Positions 34,251-47,653 of a stretch of 64,000 bases of DNA are shown here, one piece after another. Within the stretch, counting starts at the first letter, position 1; every line of letters starts with the position of its first letter. The translations under genes and the position numbers were made by a program. The DNA is from Paramecium octaurelia (Eukaryota > Ciliophora > Oligohymenophorea > Peniculida > Parameciidae), in the NCBI GenBank assembly GCA_905182995.1, contig CAJJDP010000119.1, positions 173,384-237,383 on the forward strand, given 5' to 3'. The notes under the pieces are model-generated. The model had not been told where the DNA came from. It saw only the letters and a list, made by a program, of their open reading frames with translations, and ran no database searches.

Positions 34251-35808
34251 ATGTAATTATACACCTCATTGTTTCGTTTCTCCAGATTAGTCCCAAGATA
34301 GAGATTAACCTTGAATCAGGCTGATCCTACTATATATGGCCTCATCCAAGAGGAAATCAAAAGACAAAGAGAAAGTATCAATTTGATTCCATCCGAAAAC
34401 CACAGCTCGAAGGCAGTCCTCGAAGCTTTGGGTTCTGTCATGTCAACCAAATATGCAGAAGGTACAAAAAATGCTCATCTATACAAATAGGTTACCCTGG
34501 AGCCAGATATTATGGAGGAACATAAGTGTATGATAAAGTGGAATTACTTTGCTAATAAAGAGCCCTTAATGCATTCAATTTGAATTCCAATGAATGGGGT
34601 GTTAATGTTCAAATGCTCTCAGGGGCTCCTGCCAACTTTGCAATCTATACAGGGTTGCTCTCACCTAAAGATAGAATTATGAGTTTGGATCTTCCACATG
34701 GAGGGCACTTATCACATGGATATCAAACTGAGACCAAAAAGGTTTCTGCTGTCTCCAGTTACTTTGAAGTCATGCCCTACAGATTAAATGAGGTAAGAAG
34801 CAATCAAGAATCTATTTAGGAAACAGAACTTATCGATTACGAATAAATGGAAGTTTTGGCCAAGGCCTTCAGACCAAAATTAATAGTTGCAGGAGCATCT
34901 GCTTATGCAAGGATTATAGATTTTCAAGCCATCAGAAAAATCTGCGATAGTGTCAAAGCATACTTATTAGCTGATATTTCACACACAGCAGGCATGATGG
35001 CAGCTGAATAATTGCCAAGTCCATTCCCCTATGCAGATGTTGTTATGACTACAACTCACAAATCGTATCCCTCCCTATTTTATCCTTTAGAATGAGAGGA
35101 CCAAGAGGAAGTCTTATTTTCTATAGAGTTGGTCAAAAGGAAATAGACAAAAATGGAAAACCCATCAATTATGATCTTAAAACTAAAATTGACCAAGCTG
35201 TCTTCCCTGGATTGTAAGGAGGACCCCATTTCCATACTATTACAAGCATAGCTGTAGCATTGGAAGAAGCCAAAACTCCTGAATTCAAGAACTATTAGAA
35301 GAATGTCTTATTGAACAGCAAGAAATTGGCAGATGAATTATTGAAGAGAAGTATTGATTTTTAATTAATTCTAAGACTTCTCTTTGGTTTCAGGAGGAAC
35401 TGACAATCACTTGGTATTGGTTAATTTAAAACCTAAATCAATTGATGGTGCAAGAGTGGAATCCATTTTATAAGCAGTCAACATTTCTGTAAATAAGAAC
35501 ACTGTTCCCAAAGATAAGTCAGCCTTGGTACCAAATGGATTGAGAATGGGGTAAGAGTCAATAAATCTATGAATAGATCAGTACCGATGACATCCAGAGG
35601 AGTTAATTAAGATGAATTTGCACAAATAGCTGATTTCATTGATAGAGGTGTGGCTATAGCTTAAAAGGTGAAGGGAGAAGCTGGACCAAAAGTACAAGAT
35701 TTCAAAGATTGGTTGGCTAAGAATGGTGACTAACATCCTGATATTCAAAAACTTAAGAAAGATGTTGTGTCATTCAGTTCTCAATTCCCTGTTCCTGGAT
35801 TGGATTGA
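34251..35808 (+). CDS. serine hydroxymethyltransferase
   Basis: Introns at 34462-34490, 34793-34819, 35065-35090, 35351-35375 and 35551-35576 give 474 aa exactly. The N-terminus MQLYTSLFRLSRLVPRQR is basic and may direct mitochondrial import. Family landmarks are [35 protein letters not shown], the cofactor-binding [10 protein letters not shown], the pyridoxal-phosphate lysine in TTTHKSMRGPRG, and FPGLQGGPHFH. The enzyme transfers the serine hydroxymethyl group to tetrahydrofolate, making glycine and 5,10-methylene-THF, and feeds one-carbon metabolism. All landmarks expected for an active enzyme are present. In the standard nuclear code the frame would be broken by several TAA/TAG, which again supports Gln reassignment. 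Confidence 0.96.
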
Positions 35809-37002
35809 TTAACAAATAAAATAAACAATAATTAGATATGAATATAAAAATATAATTTAATATCAATAAGGTAGTTGGATATATATTACAATCTAATATG
35901 ATTCCTCTAATCTTTAGAAATATCTTTAAATACAAAAAAAAAGTATGTAATTCTAACTCATAATATTGGTACTAGAATAACACTTGTAAAGAAATAAACT
36001 GAAAATATTTAATAATGATAAATTATGGCTAAATTAATGTAAAATAATTTGATATGGAAATAGAATGGTAAAGATTGCATTGTAATTTTGAAGAATGATA
36101 ATTTAATAATCAAAAATCTATTAATTTATGATTACTATATAGTAATACATATATTAATTAGGATTAAATCTTATGTAAGAACGCTTAGGAATTAGTCAGA
36201 TAATATTCATTAATTAGATTGTAATATAATAGAGAAATTTAACAAAATTGTATGGTAACAACCAATCAATAATGAATACAGAAATATTAACAAAATAATA
36301 AATTTACTTTGGAATACATAGCAGGGAATTTTACTCTTTAATTTTCTGGAGAAAGAATCATGAAATAATCTATAAAATTTAATAGAAATGAAAGAGTGGT
36401 TAATAGGATTCTCAATTTACGGAAATGTAATAGTAAATTTAATAAATATATGAGTAAAAACATTTAGAAATTCCTATATCAATTTAATTCCAAAAGTTCA
36501 TCATGGATTATAATGATAGAAATTTGATTTATTATGTTCTTAAAGTACTTTTTATTTTAATTGCAGGGTAAATTAGGGTATTTTTCTATAAAATTTTGGG
36601 CATATTAATTAATGCAAATATAATTTATTTTATAAAATCAGTATATATTCAATAATAATAAATGAATGAATAAAAATAGTTTTGAAAGCATTTAGATCAA
36701 ACCTTACATTCATAGTTCGATATAAGTATTTGGTATAAATAAAAGTTATGGCCATAAATTTAATTTAGATACATTATAATTATTTAATTAATTCTAGAAC
36801 TTTTCAGAGTGATAAGGCAAAATCTGTAGAAAGTTTTTTCGAATAATGAAAATGATATCAATTCAATAAGCTTCGCTATAGAGAAAGGCGTTAATTTTTA
36901 TTGAAAAGTAGGTGTTATAAGATAAATCTTTAATTTCCTTTTTCTTAATGTGAGGATCCACGATAATATTTTTAATTTATAAAATTGTAATATTTTTGTA
37001 AA
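35809..37002. other. long AT-rich region, no supported gene
   Basis: About 1.2 kb lie between same-strand genes, long for this density. A TGA-free frame of 112 codons at 36025-36363 (+) begins MAKLMQNNLIWKQNGKD and has more balanced N-terminal composition than most spacer frames. I find no motif and cannot extend it by splicing. It could be a decayed gene or chance. Confidence 0.4.
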
Positions 37003-37395
37003 ATGGGATCATGCTGTATGAATAAAATAGATATGGAGACACTCAATACTAATTTATCAAGTGAAGTATCGAAGAAAATAGTAATTAACAGCCCAATAGT
37101 GAAAAATATTATTGGAAAATAATTAGAAATAATTGAAATTCCATCATATACTGTACTAGATAGTGTTTTTGAATACGAAGTGCTTGACAATTTTGAAAGT
37201 GAAGACTCTCAGTCAACAGAGAAAAAAAGATTGAGAAATGGAAAAGGAATTTTAAAATAGGCAACAGCGAAATCTCATGGCTCAGGTGGCAGTTCAGCAA
37301 GCAGCTCAAAAAAAGTCTCATTTTGCAGGACCACAACCTTCTTTGAGAAAAAATCAAGGAAAGGTCTCATGCTAGAATCATAAACTTTATCTTGA
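37003..37395 (+). CDS. small protein with N-myristoylation/palmitoylation-like start
   Basis: This is an intronless frame of 131 codons. The N-terminus MGSCCMNK has Gly2 and Ser3 followed by two Cys, the classic dual-acylation layout, though position 6 is Met rather than Ser or Thr, so myristoylation is plausible rather than certain. The middle is acidic (YEVLDNFESEDSQSTEKK). A Ser/Gly linker leads to a basic C-terminal patch (SKKVSFCRTTTFFEKKSRKG) that could be a phosphorylation or docking site. The family is unknown. Membrane attachment, perhaps at the ciliary or plasma membrane, is inferred from the start alone. Long open frames also exist on the opposite strand here but lack such features. 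Confidence 0.65.
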
Positions 37396-37430
37396 TTTAT
37401 ATAATATATGTTTTAACTTTGTTTATTGTT

Positions 37431-38582
37431 TCATACAATAATTTGAAGAAGTGCTGCTCTAGTTCTATCATTGAAATTATTTTCAAATAATTCCAATAAC
37501 TGAAGTACAATTTGAATTTATTCGTTTCTCGAGACTCTAGCCTATTCAGCAGCATTGTTATCTTCTTTGCAAGCAACCTCAAAGGACTTTCTCTCTACCT
37601 CCTTATTATCATAAATAATTTATTAAAGCAGAGCCTATTGTTGTAGATCCTCCAATCTCTATTAAGCAAATTCAGCAGCTGCCTGATCATCAGCAATTTA
37701 GCCTGACAATCTAACATTTTCTTTTGAAAATCGAAGTCTAAATTTGAATGATAATAAATACAAATCTTATTAGAAGAACTTTTCAGCCCAATCTTCCGCA
37801 TACATTTCTCTCTTTTGCACATCGTAAATGCTTTCAATTAGGTCATTGATGATATCAACAATAACTTAAACATTGTCATTATCAGAATGTATTTTAGTAT
37901 CTGTGCACAATTCCATTAATAATGAAGCCATACTTTTGAATTCTGAATTGGCAGCATATGATTTTACTTAGATAGAATGAACTAGATACATAATTGTTCG
38001 TGATGTTCCTTCAATTGAACGAGAGCACCTCCAGGATGAGGAGTTTATAATTATCTTATAATTTATTATGCTTATTTTAAACCATTGATTAAACCAATAA
38101 GTTCGTCTCTCTTACGTTCATAAGCCTCATGTTCTTTTCTTCTTTGCTCTGAAAAGTTTATTTATAATTAATCATTTCTTTGGATCTCAGCATTTTTTTA
38201 TTCAACTTATGCCACCTTATTTGCTAACTCTTCTTATTTCCCAGGGATTTATCTTTCATAATCAGCCTTTGCGACAACAGCTTTTTCTTAAATTGAATTG
38301 ATTAATGCAAATTGATCAGCGCATTATGCTTATCTTTCTCCATTTGCCTTGCTTGAACGAGCATCTTCATCTCTTAGATCATAGAATAGTTTGTTAAGCA
38401 TGGTATAAATTTATCTAGCTGCATTTCTATTGTAATTCAAAATGTTTATACTCTTAAGTGAGTTCCAATTAAATAGTTTACAAAATTTATCTACCAAAAC
38501 TATTTTGTGCTATTTGCTCTAACATCTCAGGTTACTAACCTAAAATGCATGTTAAAAGAGCGATGAAAACAATAACTTTCAT
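37431..38582 (-). CDS. trichocyst matrix protein
   Basis: Three introns (38427-38451, 37967-37989, 37738-37761) give 359 aa exactly. A signal peptide (MKVIVFIALLTCILG) is followed by the family-like segment SFGRQILQTIQLELT. Long heptad-patterned helices follow (YERQIPGKQEELANKVAQVE; RNDQLQINFSEQRRKEHEAY). A Gly-Gly break separates two further helical blocks (LKEHHEQLLKSYAANSEF; IAKED-type DDQAAAEFAQQRLEDLQQQ). Trichocyst matrix proteins are made as precursors in the secretory pathway, cleaved, and packed into the crystalline core of the trichocyst, a Ca2+-triggered defensive secretory organelle. The family assignment rests on architecture and motif recognition. The gene strongly supports a Paramecium-like host. 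Confidence 0.85.
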
Positions 38583-39393
38583 TAATAAAAATAAAAAAAC
38601 GAATATGCATTCAAACTCATTATCGAAAATTAAAAAAATTAGAAGCGAGTTCTAAATCAAAATCACTCATTAAGCTTATTTAAGAAGTTTGGATCTCATT
38701 ATTCTTTCTTAAAAACTATATAAATTTTGTATTTAATTCAATCAAGAAAATCAATACTCCAATCCTCAACAATAAAGCATATCAAATTATGATTGGATTT
38801 GTGTGAAATAGTACATTTGAAATATTAAATTGAGCGAAAATTATAATCACATAATTCAAACTAGCCCATTCACCTACATACAACTTAAAATTTGAAACCA
38901 TTTAACTGATTGAATAATGCAAGGTACTTGTTGTCCCAATAATAGATCACTATACTAATTGGCTGCCAAAAAATATACAAAATGAAAATAATCATATATT
39001 TAGTAATTAATAAGATCAATTATAAAAGATATTCGATCATTATTTATAAGTCCATTGAATAGCTGATAATCTTTATTAATTAATAATATGATCATCAATT
39101 TGTATAGATCACTATAATAAGGGTAAACAATTTAACGTTAATATTGACCACATTAACAAATGAATTAAATTCAATAATATTAGTTCACTATAAATATTAG
39201 CTTATTAAATATCAATCACACCTTATTCTTGTAAGTTTATAGTTTCATTATTCTTTTAAATATATTTTATTTTCACAAATGAAATATTAAATATTCCAAA
39301 TTTTACATCTTCTCAATAATCGAAATAAAATCAAGTTATAAGGAATTAATTTATAGATAATGTTGTTTATTTTGTTAAATTATCATTATTATT
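38583..39393. other. divergent AT-rich intergenic region
   Basis: About 810 bp lie between the start codons of the trichocyst matrix protein (-) and the large membrane protein (+), so the region should hold both promoters. A TGA-free frame of about 140 codons runs through it but has AT-driven composition and overlaps the next start. I do not call it. No RNA gene is visible. Confidence 0.45.
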
Positions 39394-42300
39394 ATGAAAT
39401 TTATAATATTTGAATAGTTGTCATGTTTAGCGCATTTACCTCATAATACCCAACCCTCTGAGTTCTGGATTATCTTTGTTGCTTTTATTACCAATCTTTA
39501 ATACCTAGCCATTATGTTACCCATAAGTGGTTGGAATTTGTGGCATTACAGCAATGGACACTTTTACCTGTTATCGAAGCTTGCTTAGGCTTCCCTTATT
39601 ATACCTTATGGTTTTGAATCTAGTTTTAATTTTGGAGATGTGGCATTTGGTTTTGTCAGTCTACTTCTTATCACTTTTGTGACAATTATCATTATCTTAG
39701 TAATCCTAGGAATACAGGATGATATAAATCCTCATTAACATTATTCACTTAGAAAATTTATTTTCTATTTCCTCATACTTAGCACCACTATATTTTAAAT
39801 GCCAATCCTGTTTATCCTAATTTCTTTTATAACAATAGGAAGAACCAATTTTAATTAAGAGTTAACAATTTTTAATGTAAAAAGCATTTTGAGCCTAGTT
39901 ACACTATTTATATTCTCAATCATGGTATTTTTGTAGCAATACTTTTTGAGAGCGTATACATTTGTACCTTTTAATTATTTATAGCAAAAATTTAATGGAC
40001 TGCAATCAATTTAATACTGCTTCTCTGTTTTAATAACAATTTTATACCTAGTTAATTATGATACAATAGTCCAATATACTCAAATACTAATATTATTCCT
40101 GCAGTTATTATTGAGATTATCAGAATCATTTTTTATGAAGCCCTCAATCCCTTAGATTAATTAATTATAATTTTCATTTAATTTTACTCTCATTGCAATC
40201 CTAATCATATTAACCATAAACATCCTAACCAACAATGAATAAATATTCCAGGAGGATCAATTAGTATACGTGATAATGCTATTGGGTCTCATGGCATTCC
40301 ATTTAAGTTATTAATTTTACAATATGAAATGTTTATCGGTTTTCGATAATGAAGTAACTCCATTCACTTGCATTCATTACACCCAGGAGATGCACTTCAA
40401 ATACTTGATAACTAATGAAAACTAAAAAAACAAAGAATTCTTTTAATTGTATTTATATTGGAAAGGACACAAAGTAGTTTGTTAAAAACATTGGCTTAAG
40501 TAGAATTATAGAACTGATTACAATTAAATCTAAAGGACTCATCAAACTATATTTTGCATCTTAAACACAGAATTGGAAAGAGCATAGTAAGATTCAAAAT
40601 CAACCTACGAAGAATTATAACTCTTGTACATAAGTTATGTGGCTTTGTTCTGCAAAAAGCCACTTCTAGCCTATGTTGAATTGAAGCGATATCAAAGCAA
40701 GTAATAAATTCAGTCTTTTTACTTCGTTACCATTAGATATCAAATGAGCATCTATCTGTAAACTCTAATAAAGACTCAATAACAAGCTAATCAACAATTG
40801 TTTGGGTAATAAAAAGTGGCTATTACTGAAAGACAATTGAGTATTCAATCAATTTTTGAAGCTCTCTAATTTCAGGATGAATTCATTCCTAGGGTGATCG
40901 AGTTATTAAATGATAAGATTAGTTTTTGGAATCGACAGATTAAAGGCTTCAACAATATTTACGAATTAGAAAGACTAGCCCTAAATCAAAGCAAAAAAAT
41001 ATTTAATTTGGCTAATCAAATAAATCAATATTGTTCAATAGATATTAAGAATCTAGATCATTTATAAATTTCAAATAATGTGTAGGATTTGAAGTTGATA
41101 TCCATTTTCTGTAGTTCTATAATGAATGATTATTATAGCACTTAAATGTGTGAAACAGCCATCACTGAAGTTTATAATATTGAGCATACATTATAAGAAG
41201 ATACATTAACAAATTTATCCTTTATTTAAGAGAGGGCAGTTATTTTGATGTTAAGTTTGGTTAAGAATAGGGGCAGGATAATCAATCAAGATAAGAAGAT
41301 GATCTCTTAGTTTTTTAATTACAGTGAACAGGAATTTGCCTAGATTGACAATATATCAGGGCTAATGCCATCCTTTTTTGCAGAGAGACACGATAAATTA
41401 TTATTAAACTATTTGTAAACCGCAAAGTCTCAATTCTTTGAGGATTATAACTAAGTCTTTGGTTAATCAAAAGAGGGGATGCTCGTTTCATATTAACTTA
41501 AATTTGATAATAATTTTAGTGAATTAGATGACTACGTTTTGATTGGTTGTCTTTCATAAGTAAAGAAATCATCAGATTATTTACTGTTTGGGGAAGATGG
41601 ATTTCTAATCGGGATGACTGAGAATTTTAATTCCACTATTATCAATTCTAAAGATCAATCATATAGAATATTGCATGAAAATTTAAGTCAGTTAAATGCT
41701 TTTTTAATAATTCCGAATATGATGGATATATTGAACGAGTTAAAGAACTAGTATGGAAAGGAATCCATATATATTTAGTAAGACAAGTTTTATAAAATCT
41801 GGAAGTTTAACAATAATAAAGACTTGTATGAGATGTCAATTAAGTTGGGTTTTTCATCTAAATAGAACTCTTTTATCAATGATAGTAGTTTATTTAAATC
41901 TCGAGCTTCCTTTGCTTCAATCGAGAAAGAAAAGGCCGATATTCAAATATATTAATAATTAGGGTAATCTGTTAATGACACAAAAAAATTGAAAGGGGTT
42001 TCCATTTTGTAAGCTTTAACAATCTACAATGGTACATTCAATAACTAAATAATGAGTTCATTATAAGTGTTAGAAGTAAAGTAATATATATTATGTTTAG
42101 AGTAAAGCTAAGCAATAATATATTGCTAAAATTAATGTAGTGTACAAAATAATAGGGAAAAAGGAGAACAGGAGGAGTTACTTTATTATGGAAATAAATG
42201 ATTTGAGAAAGGCTGATGAACTATTTAAGACAACTGAATCACTTATGAATAATCAACATACTTTTTCAATTTAGACTACGAACAAAGGCAATATGCCTAC

Positions 42301-44788
42301 GATTTAAGATCCAAGTGAAAGCTATTTGGGATCATTAAATGTAGATAAAGAGGAAGTTACCCCTCATATGTCCAAGTAACACCAACCTGGGTTTGCAAGA
42401 CTTTTGAGTAAGTATGAGGGAAAGAATTAAGCATAACCGAATTATATGGACTTATTGGGAATGGAATCAGCAAGAGATAGTATAAGTTATGGACCCTTGT
42501 CGTAAAGGATCAATTTCATTAGTCCATCCTCTAAATAATAGCATATGTAGGAATTGATAGATAAGGATTTTATGGATTTATAGAATCAATTGGAATTTGG
42601 GAATGATGATATAGGAAATGAGATTGAGGTTGCTGATTCATCAAAGGTCAAAAGCAACAGCAAGGATTAAAACCAAAAGAGTAATAATCTTATGGAAATA
42701 TTGCAAAATAACAGATTAAATTAAAAAAACGAAGATTTAGAAAGAGAGGCTAAGAAATCAAAGTCAAGCATTACTTCTGGAACTTCTGGGATATCTGCAA
42801 TATCTACAATTAAGAAATTTCAATCAAAAACAGAAATGACTAATAGTTTAAGAGTTCTCGTCATTATCAATATTATTATCATACTGATAGTCTTTACCTA
42901 TATAATTGCTCATTTACTGATGATTACCTCTTACAATAATTAAACTTAACTAACGCTCTCAAATATCAATGGACCAACATTATTTAATAGGTATTTTTTT
43001 AAGGTCTTTACCTACACTTGGAGTTTGGTTTTCAACAGCCTTGGTATTATTGAAAGTAGTGATTATTTGATAACTTAAACAATCTCGCAAATGGCAGACT
43101 TAGCCTCAATTATTTTTGATAGCTTACGGGATATGTACGATACTTTTATTGGAATAGAGTAATCTGGGATGCTCAGTTCAATCAACCTAGATTTTTTATA
43201 TCAAGAAAATGAAAATGTCACATATACTTATTTTATCAACATCATTTCCAATGTGGCTGATACCTTGTTTCAAGCACTTCAATACAACATATAGACTTTG
43301 ATTTAATTGATTGATCGTAATTACTTAGATAATTTATTGATGCTTAGATATAATTTAAAAAATGTAGTGGACATGAACTTTCAATTAATAGATTCGCTTA
43401 ATGAACTGTTTTTTGAGTAGTAATAGAATTAGATTGAAGAATTTTAAACTCAAATTATTATAGAAATCCTATTCTTGATTTTAGTAATAATATTTTAATT
43501 GATCTATTGGAAACAAATAGAATAATATATCTAATAAATATTGATATTAGTTGGAAGACTATAATTAAATTAAGCGTAAGAGATGATAACCAGATATACC
43601 GCAGTTTCAGAAACATTAAAGTAATTATCTGGAAAATATGGATGGAAAAAGTAAAATTATTACAAATTGCTTTTCTTTCCCTTAAATTAAATAGGGATTG
43701 ACACTATGTAAACATAATCTAGAGTGCTTAAGGAATATCAATTATCTTAAGTCGGTGGATCAACCATTAAGCTGAATCACATGATTGAAGATAGAAAAAA
43801 TTACAAAAAAAATCTAAATGTAGTGCTCAATTCAAAAATTAATAATACAAATACCAGCATATGGAGTGCAACTATTATCATTGTGATAACTTGCATTATC
43901 TTTCTATTTTATCTATTGGGAGGTTTTTTATTATTTAAGTAATAGTAAAGTGATTTGTTACCTACCTAATAATTGACACTCAGCTTTATTCGTTTTACTT
44001 CTCAATTAGATATCGTAGTTAGTACAGCATTCATTACAAAGACTTAACCGATTCTATATAACAAATTAGTTGATATGAATATTTATTCAGCTGAAGAAAT
44101 TGAAACCTTTAGAGATTAACGAGTAATCATTAAGATTTTCATTTCCCTTTATTCAATCTATTTTGAGAATATCACTTAAATTTATGAAAACATAATCGAA
44201 TCCAACAAAATCACAAATGATGACGAAAACACCCTATTGATGTTATTCTCCAATGATTTTTGTGAGTTGCTGAGTTAAGACATTCCCTTCTGCAATTACG
44301 ATAACACAACCAATTTTTATGAAAAATATGGAAAACCAACTCGTTTAGATGATAATAGAGATTATTTAAGTAAAGGCATTTAAGGAGTTGTAAGCAAACT
44401 AGATTAATTCTTCAAATAAAACTATTATTATGAAACAAACAAAATTGATTATTACCCAGATTTAGCAGTGGTCTTAGAACTATTTAATACAAGGGAATTT
44501 ACAAACACCTTAATTGAGCACTTTCTAGATACCACAGATGGAACCAACCTATTTGTAGATACTATACTGAAATCAGTATTAAGCATAACTTAAAGTGATC
44601 TAAATTTGATGTATACGTATTATTTAGTCACTGGTTTGTTCCTCATATCGATTCATTTTTTATTTTATGGTTGTTGGATACATAAAACCAATTAAAGACT
44701 GATAGAATTAAGATTAATCTTAACTAATTTGCCTATTGAAGTACTCACTGAGTAACATACATTATCATTACTCAAGAAGCTACAATGA
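39394..44788 (+). CDS. large multi-pass membrane protein, ciliate TmcB-like
   Basis: A single 25-nt intron (42076-42100) joins two long frames into 1,789 aa. The first 340 residues contain about seven to eight hydrophobic helices, opening with PSEFWIIFVAFITNLQYLAI. A long cytosolic-looking region follows. It includes a sensor-like segment near 41560-42230 (YLLFGEDGFLIGMTENF; SYFIMEINDLRKADELF) that I suspect is PAS-like. The C-terminal half has paired membrane helices flanking large loops (RVLVIINIIIILIVFTYII; WSATIIIVITCIIFLFYLL; LVTGLFLISIHFLFYG). The layout matches giant ciliate proteins annotated as TmcB-like, which are abundant and uncharacterised. A mechanosensory or environmental-sensing role is speculation. 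Confidence 0.85.
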
Positions 44789-45089
44789 AAATTAGTATCT
44801 GTATGTTTTATTTATTTATTTATCTATTTAGATATATACCAACTATTAGAAGTCAAAATGATATCTCTATTATTTTAACTTTTTGTTAATATTCTCTTTT
44901 TATAAATAATTTAAACTTTTTGTATTGAATTATTAATAAGTAATAAAAATATAAATTTTATTCAAAAAAAAGTCTATTTTATTTTTAATTCTAAAATTCA
45001 TCCTTTTTCAAGATTATTAGAAAGAGTTGAAATTAATTCAGAATATTATATTGAATTGCATATTTAAATATTTGATTATGTTTATAACT
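44789..45089. other. convergent intergenic region
   Basis: About 300 bp of AT-rich DNA lie between two convergent stop codons. It should hold both 3' UTR/termination signals. No other structure is visible. Confidence 0.5.
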
Positions 45090-46745
45090 TCATGCTTCTA
45101 TTTTAATAGGAGGCTTAGAGTGTTTTCTTCTTTTTGATCTCTCTAGGTTTTCTAATTTAATTTGATAGCTTCTGCAGTGAAACAATATGCATCCGACCAA
45201 CAAGAGGATAATAGAGATCAAGATAATAGTTAGATATATAGTAATTTACTATTGCTCTGGTGAAAGTAAGGGTTTCTTGATTTCGAAATTGTAGAGATGA
45301 TTAGTGATACAATATTGGAGATGATTTTACTTGTCTGTTTTCTTATCGCAATCAGTACTCTTGATTTACATCTTGATAAAATAAACAATTTAATTACATT
45401 CGCTTGGTATAATCCAGATTCAACATCATTACTGTTGCAAATGATTATAGCGGGATATGCTCTGTAATTGAAAACGTAGAATCCATGAGGGGATATGGCA
45501 AAGAGGGTCTCATTGCTTTTACCTAATTTATTCACACCCAAGAGATTTCCACTAAAGAAATAATTGTCTCTGGAAAGATATGAATAATTAAATTTACAAT
45601 CGTTTTGCATCCTGATCAAGGTATTATTCAGGCATTTAAATTAGCATGATTTTATGATCATGAAGACCACGAATAATAGCAAAATCATCATCTATAATAT
45701 CTGCTCTTCTCAATTGACTTTTTGTGTATATCTTTCTCATTTCCAAATATTCATCATCTTTGATAAATAGTTCAACAATCTCAGAGTTTGATTGATAACT
45801 TTATATCAATATAATTGTTGATCCTCTAACTGAAAATGATTTGCAATCTGAATACTTAATCAATCCCAGCTTGTCATTTTTTGTAAATGTACCATCAAAA
45901 TGAATAATAAATTGTGTAATTCCATTGTAATGATCTAAAATATACAATTTATCTTCATAAACTGCAACATCTATAATCCTGAACAAATTTTGTTAAGAGT
46001 CATACAGATCCATAGAAGTAATAGATTTTATAAACTTCAAACCATGCTATTAGATTGCATAAATAAATAGACCTTATGACTCTTGGGCTGAGTATAGCCA
46101 TCCATTACTAGCCACAACCCTCATCTTATCAGTTGGTATCTACCATCCTGCCACTGGTTTATGTTGTATTTCATCGTTAAGAAATTAGTACTTTAAAACT
46201 TAAGTGTTATCGTTCAAAAAGGCATAGAAATATCTTGATCTTTCATCATACACCAAATGAGTTGACTGTTATTGCTCATTTAACAATGGCAGAGTATAAT
46301 TGAAGAAAGACATTTCCCTTGAATTTGTGTCAATGAAATAAACTTTCCCTTTTGAAGATAATATACTAATTCCATCTGAACTCACAGCATATGAGGATAA
46401 TTTCTCATTATATCCACGATACAAGTCCTCCTCACCCAATTCATCAATACCTTTCTTTGAAAATTCGTGGACTAATGATACAAATCCTGAAGGTGCCTGA
46501 TGAATTGTTACTCCTTAATAATAGGGTGAGCAAAATTAGCTTGATTCGTCTTCCCCTGTGAACTTCACAGACCTAAATAATTCAGAAACAATCACTTACA
46601 AAATTTTGCCTAAATCATCTAATCTTTTAATATATGATTACTGTTCCACATTCATCATTACATTGGTCTAATGTTGCTCTGTGTCATTGAGAAAACTTAA
46701 ATTTAATCCCATGCCCTGGTACATAAGGAGAAAATAAAGGAACAT
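45090..46745 (-). CDS. type I membrane protein, possible beta-propeller ectodomain; contains one apparent frameshift
   Basis: The start is ATG 46745 and the stop is TGA 45090-45092, with a 26-nt intron at 45372-45397. About 543 aa result if one extra base near 45630-45645 is ignored. A hydrophobic start (MFLYFLLMYQGMG) may be a signal peptide. The ectodomain has repeated short strands with aromatic pairs (VYFIDTNSREMSFFNY; DKLYILDHYNGITQF), suggesting a beta-propeller. A single membrane helix (LTIILISIILLLVGCIL) precedes a short basic tail (LERSKRRKHSKPP). Similar single-pass proteins with large ectodomains are frequent in ciliates; the function is unknown. No intron can explain the frame change because no GT donor is in range. 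Confidence 0.75.
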
Positions 46746-47653
46746 ATTTGTGTTTTATTAATAAATTATAGAAGTAAAATTAAAATTAAATAATTTGGAA
46801 TAAAAATAATAGTATTATAGTCATCATAAAACGATTAAGAAAGATATCATGAATGTATAAAATGATCTCTTATCTACTTGAATTTGTATATAATAATTGA
46901 AATTTTTAAAAATTCTGAATATTAATATTAAACATATTAATATCAATCAACTTAACTACCTTGTTTAATTCACTTTATGATTTATTAATTCATAGATTAA
47001 GGAATTATGAATTTTTATTGAATTGTGATTATGTTAACAATTTATAAAGTATAAATCTACATACAACCATTTTGTATGGAATTCAACTTGAGTAAGAAAG
47101 TAAACTTAAGTCATGAGCATATGAAAATAACATTAACTTTTTTTCAAAGGAAATTAATGATTAAAATATTTTATTATTTGAAGAATCTTAACGTTGAAAC
47201 ATTAATGATTAGCCATTTTAACAAGTATTTTCTTATGCAATATTCGTTGCCAATTATTTTATTAAATTCAATTTATTTTTAAATATACGGATTACTATTT
47301 ATGAAGGATTTGCAATTTTTTTAACCTTTAATTTTTATATATGTTGTAATAATATGCATCGAATGCAGTACTCCAACGTTAGGTTATGAAATCAGTAATA
47401 GGAAATCGAAATAAGTTAATAACTAATCCAACAGATTTTATTATTTTTTATCTCAAAAATATAATTTAATGAGTAAGGGCTGTTTTTTAGACCTTTTTGT
47501 TTAAAGAGATTCTATTTGTGTTACGTTAACTTTAGAGATTTTTTAATTTAAAACATTAAAAGTTGAATATATAAGGGGATTATTTAAATGTATTTCCATA
47601 CTACAAAAGTCAATTAAAAGATTTAATTTAATATAATAATAAGCTCAATTAAA
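46746..47653. other. divergent intergenic region with a long open frame
   Basis: About 900 bp of AT-rich DNA. A plus-strand frame at 47076-47657 is free of TGA for 193 codons and its stop overlaps the next gene's ATG (ATGA). Its composition is rich in Phe, Ile, Leu and Asn as expected of translated AT-rich DNA, and no domain is visible. I leave it as a candidate only. Confidence 0.35.

Noticed and set aside
38983..39414. TGA-free plus-strand frame upstream of the large membrane protein.
   Set aside because: It overlaps the next gene's start in another frame and shows only AT-driven residues.
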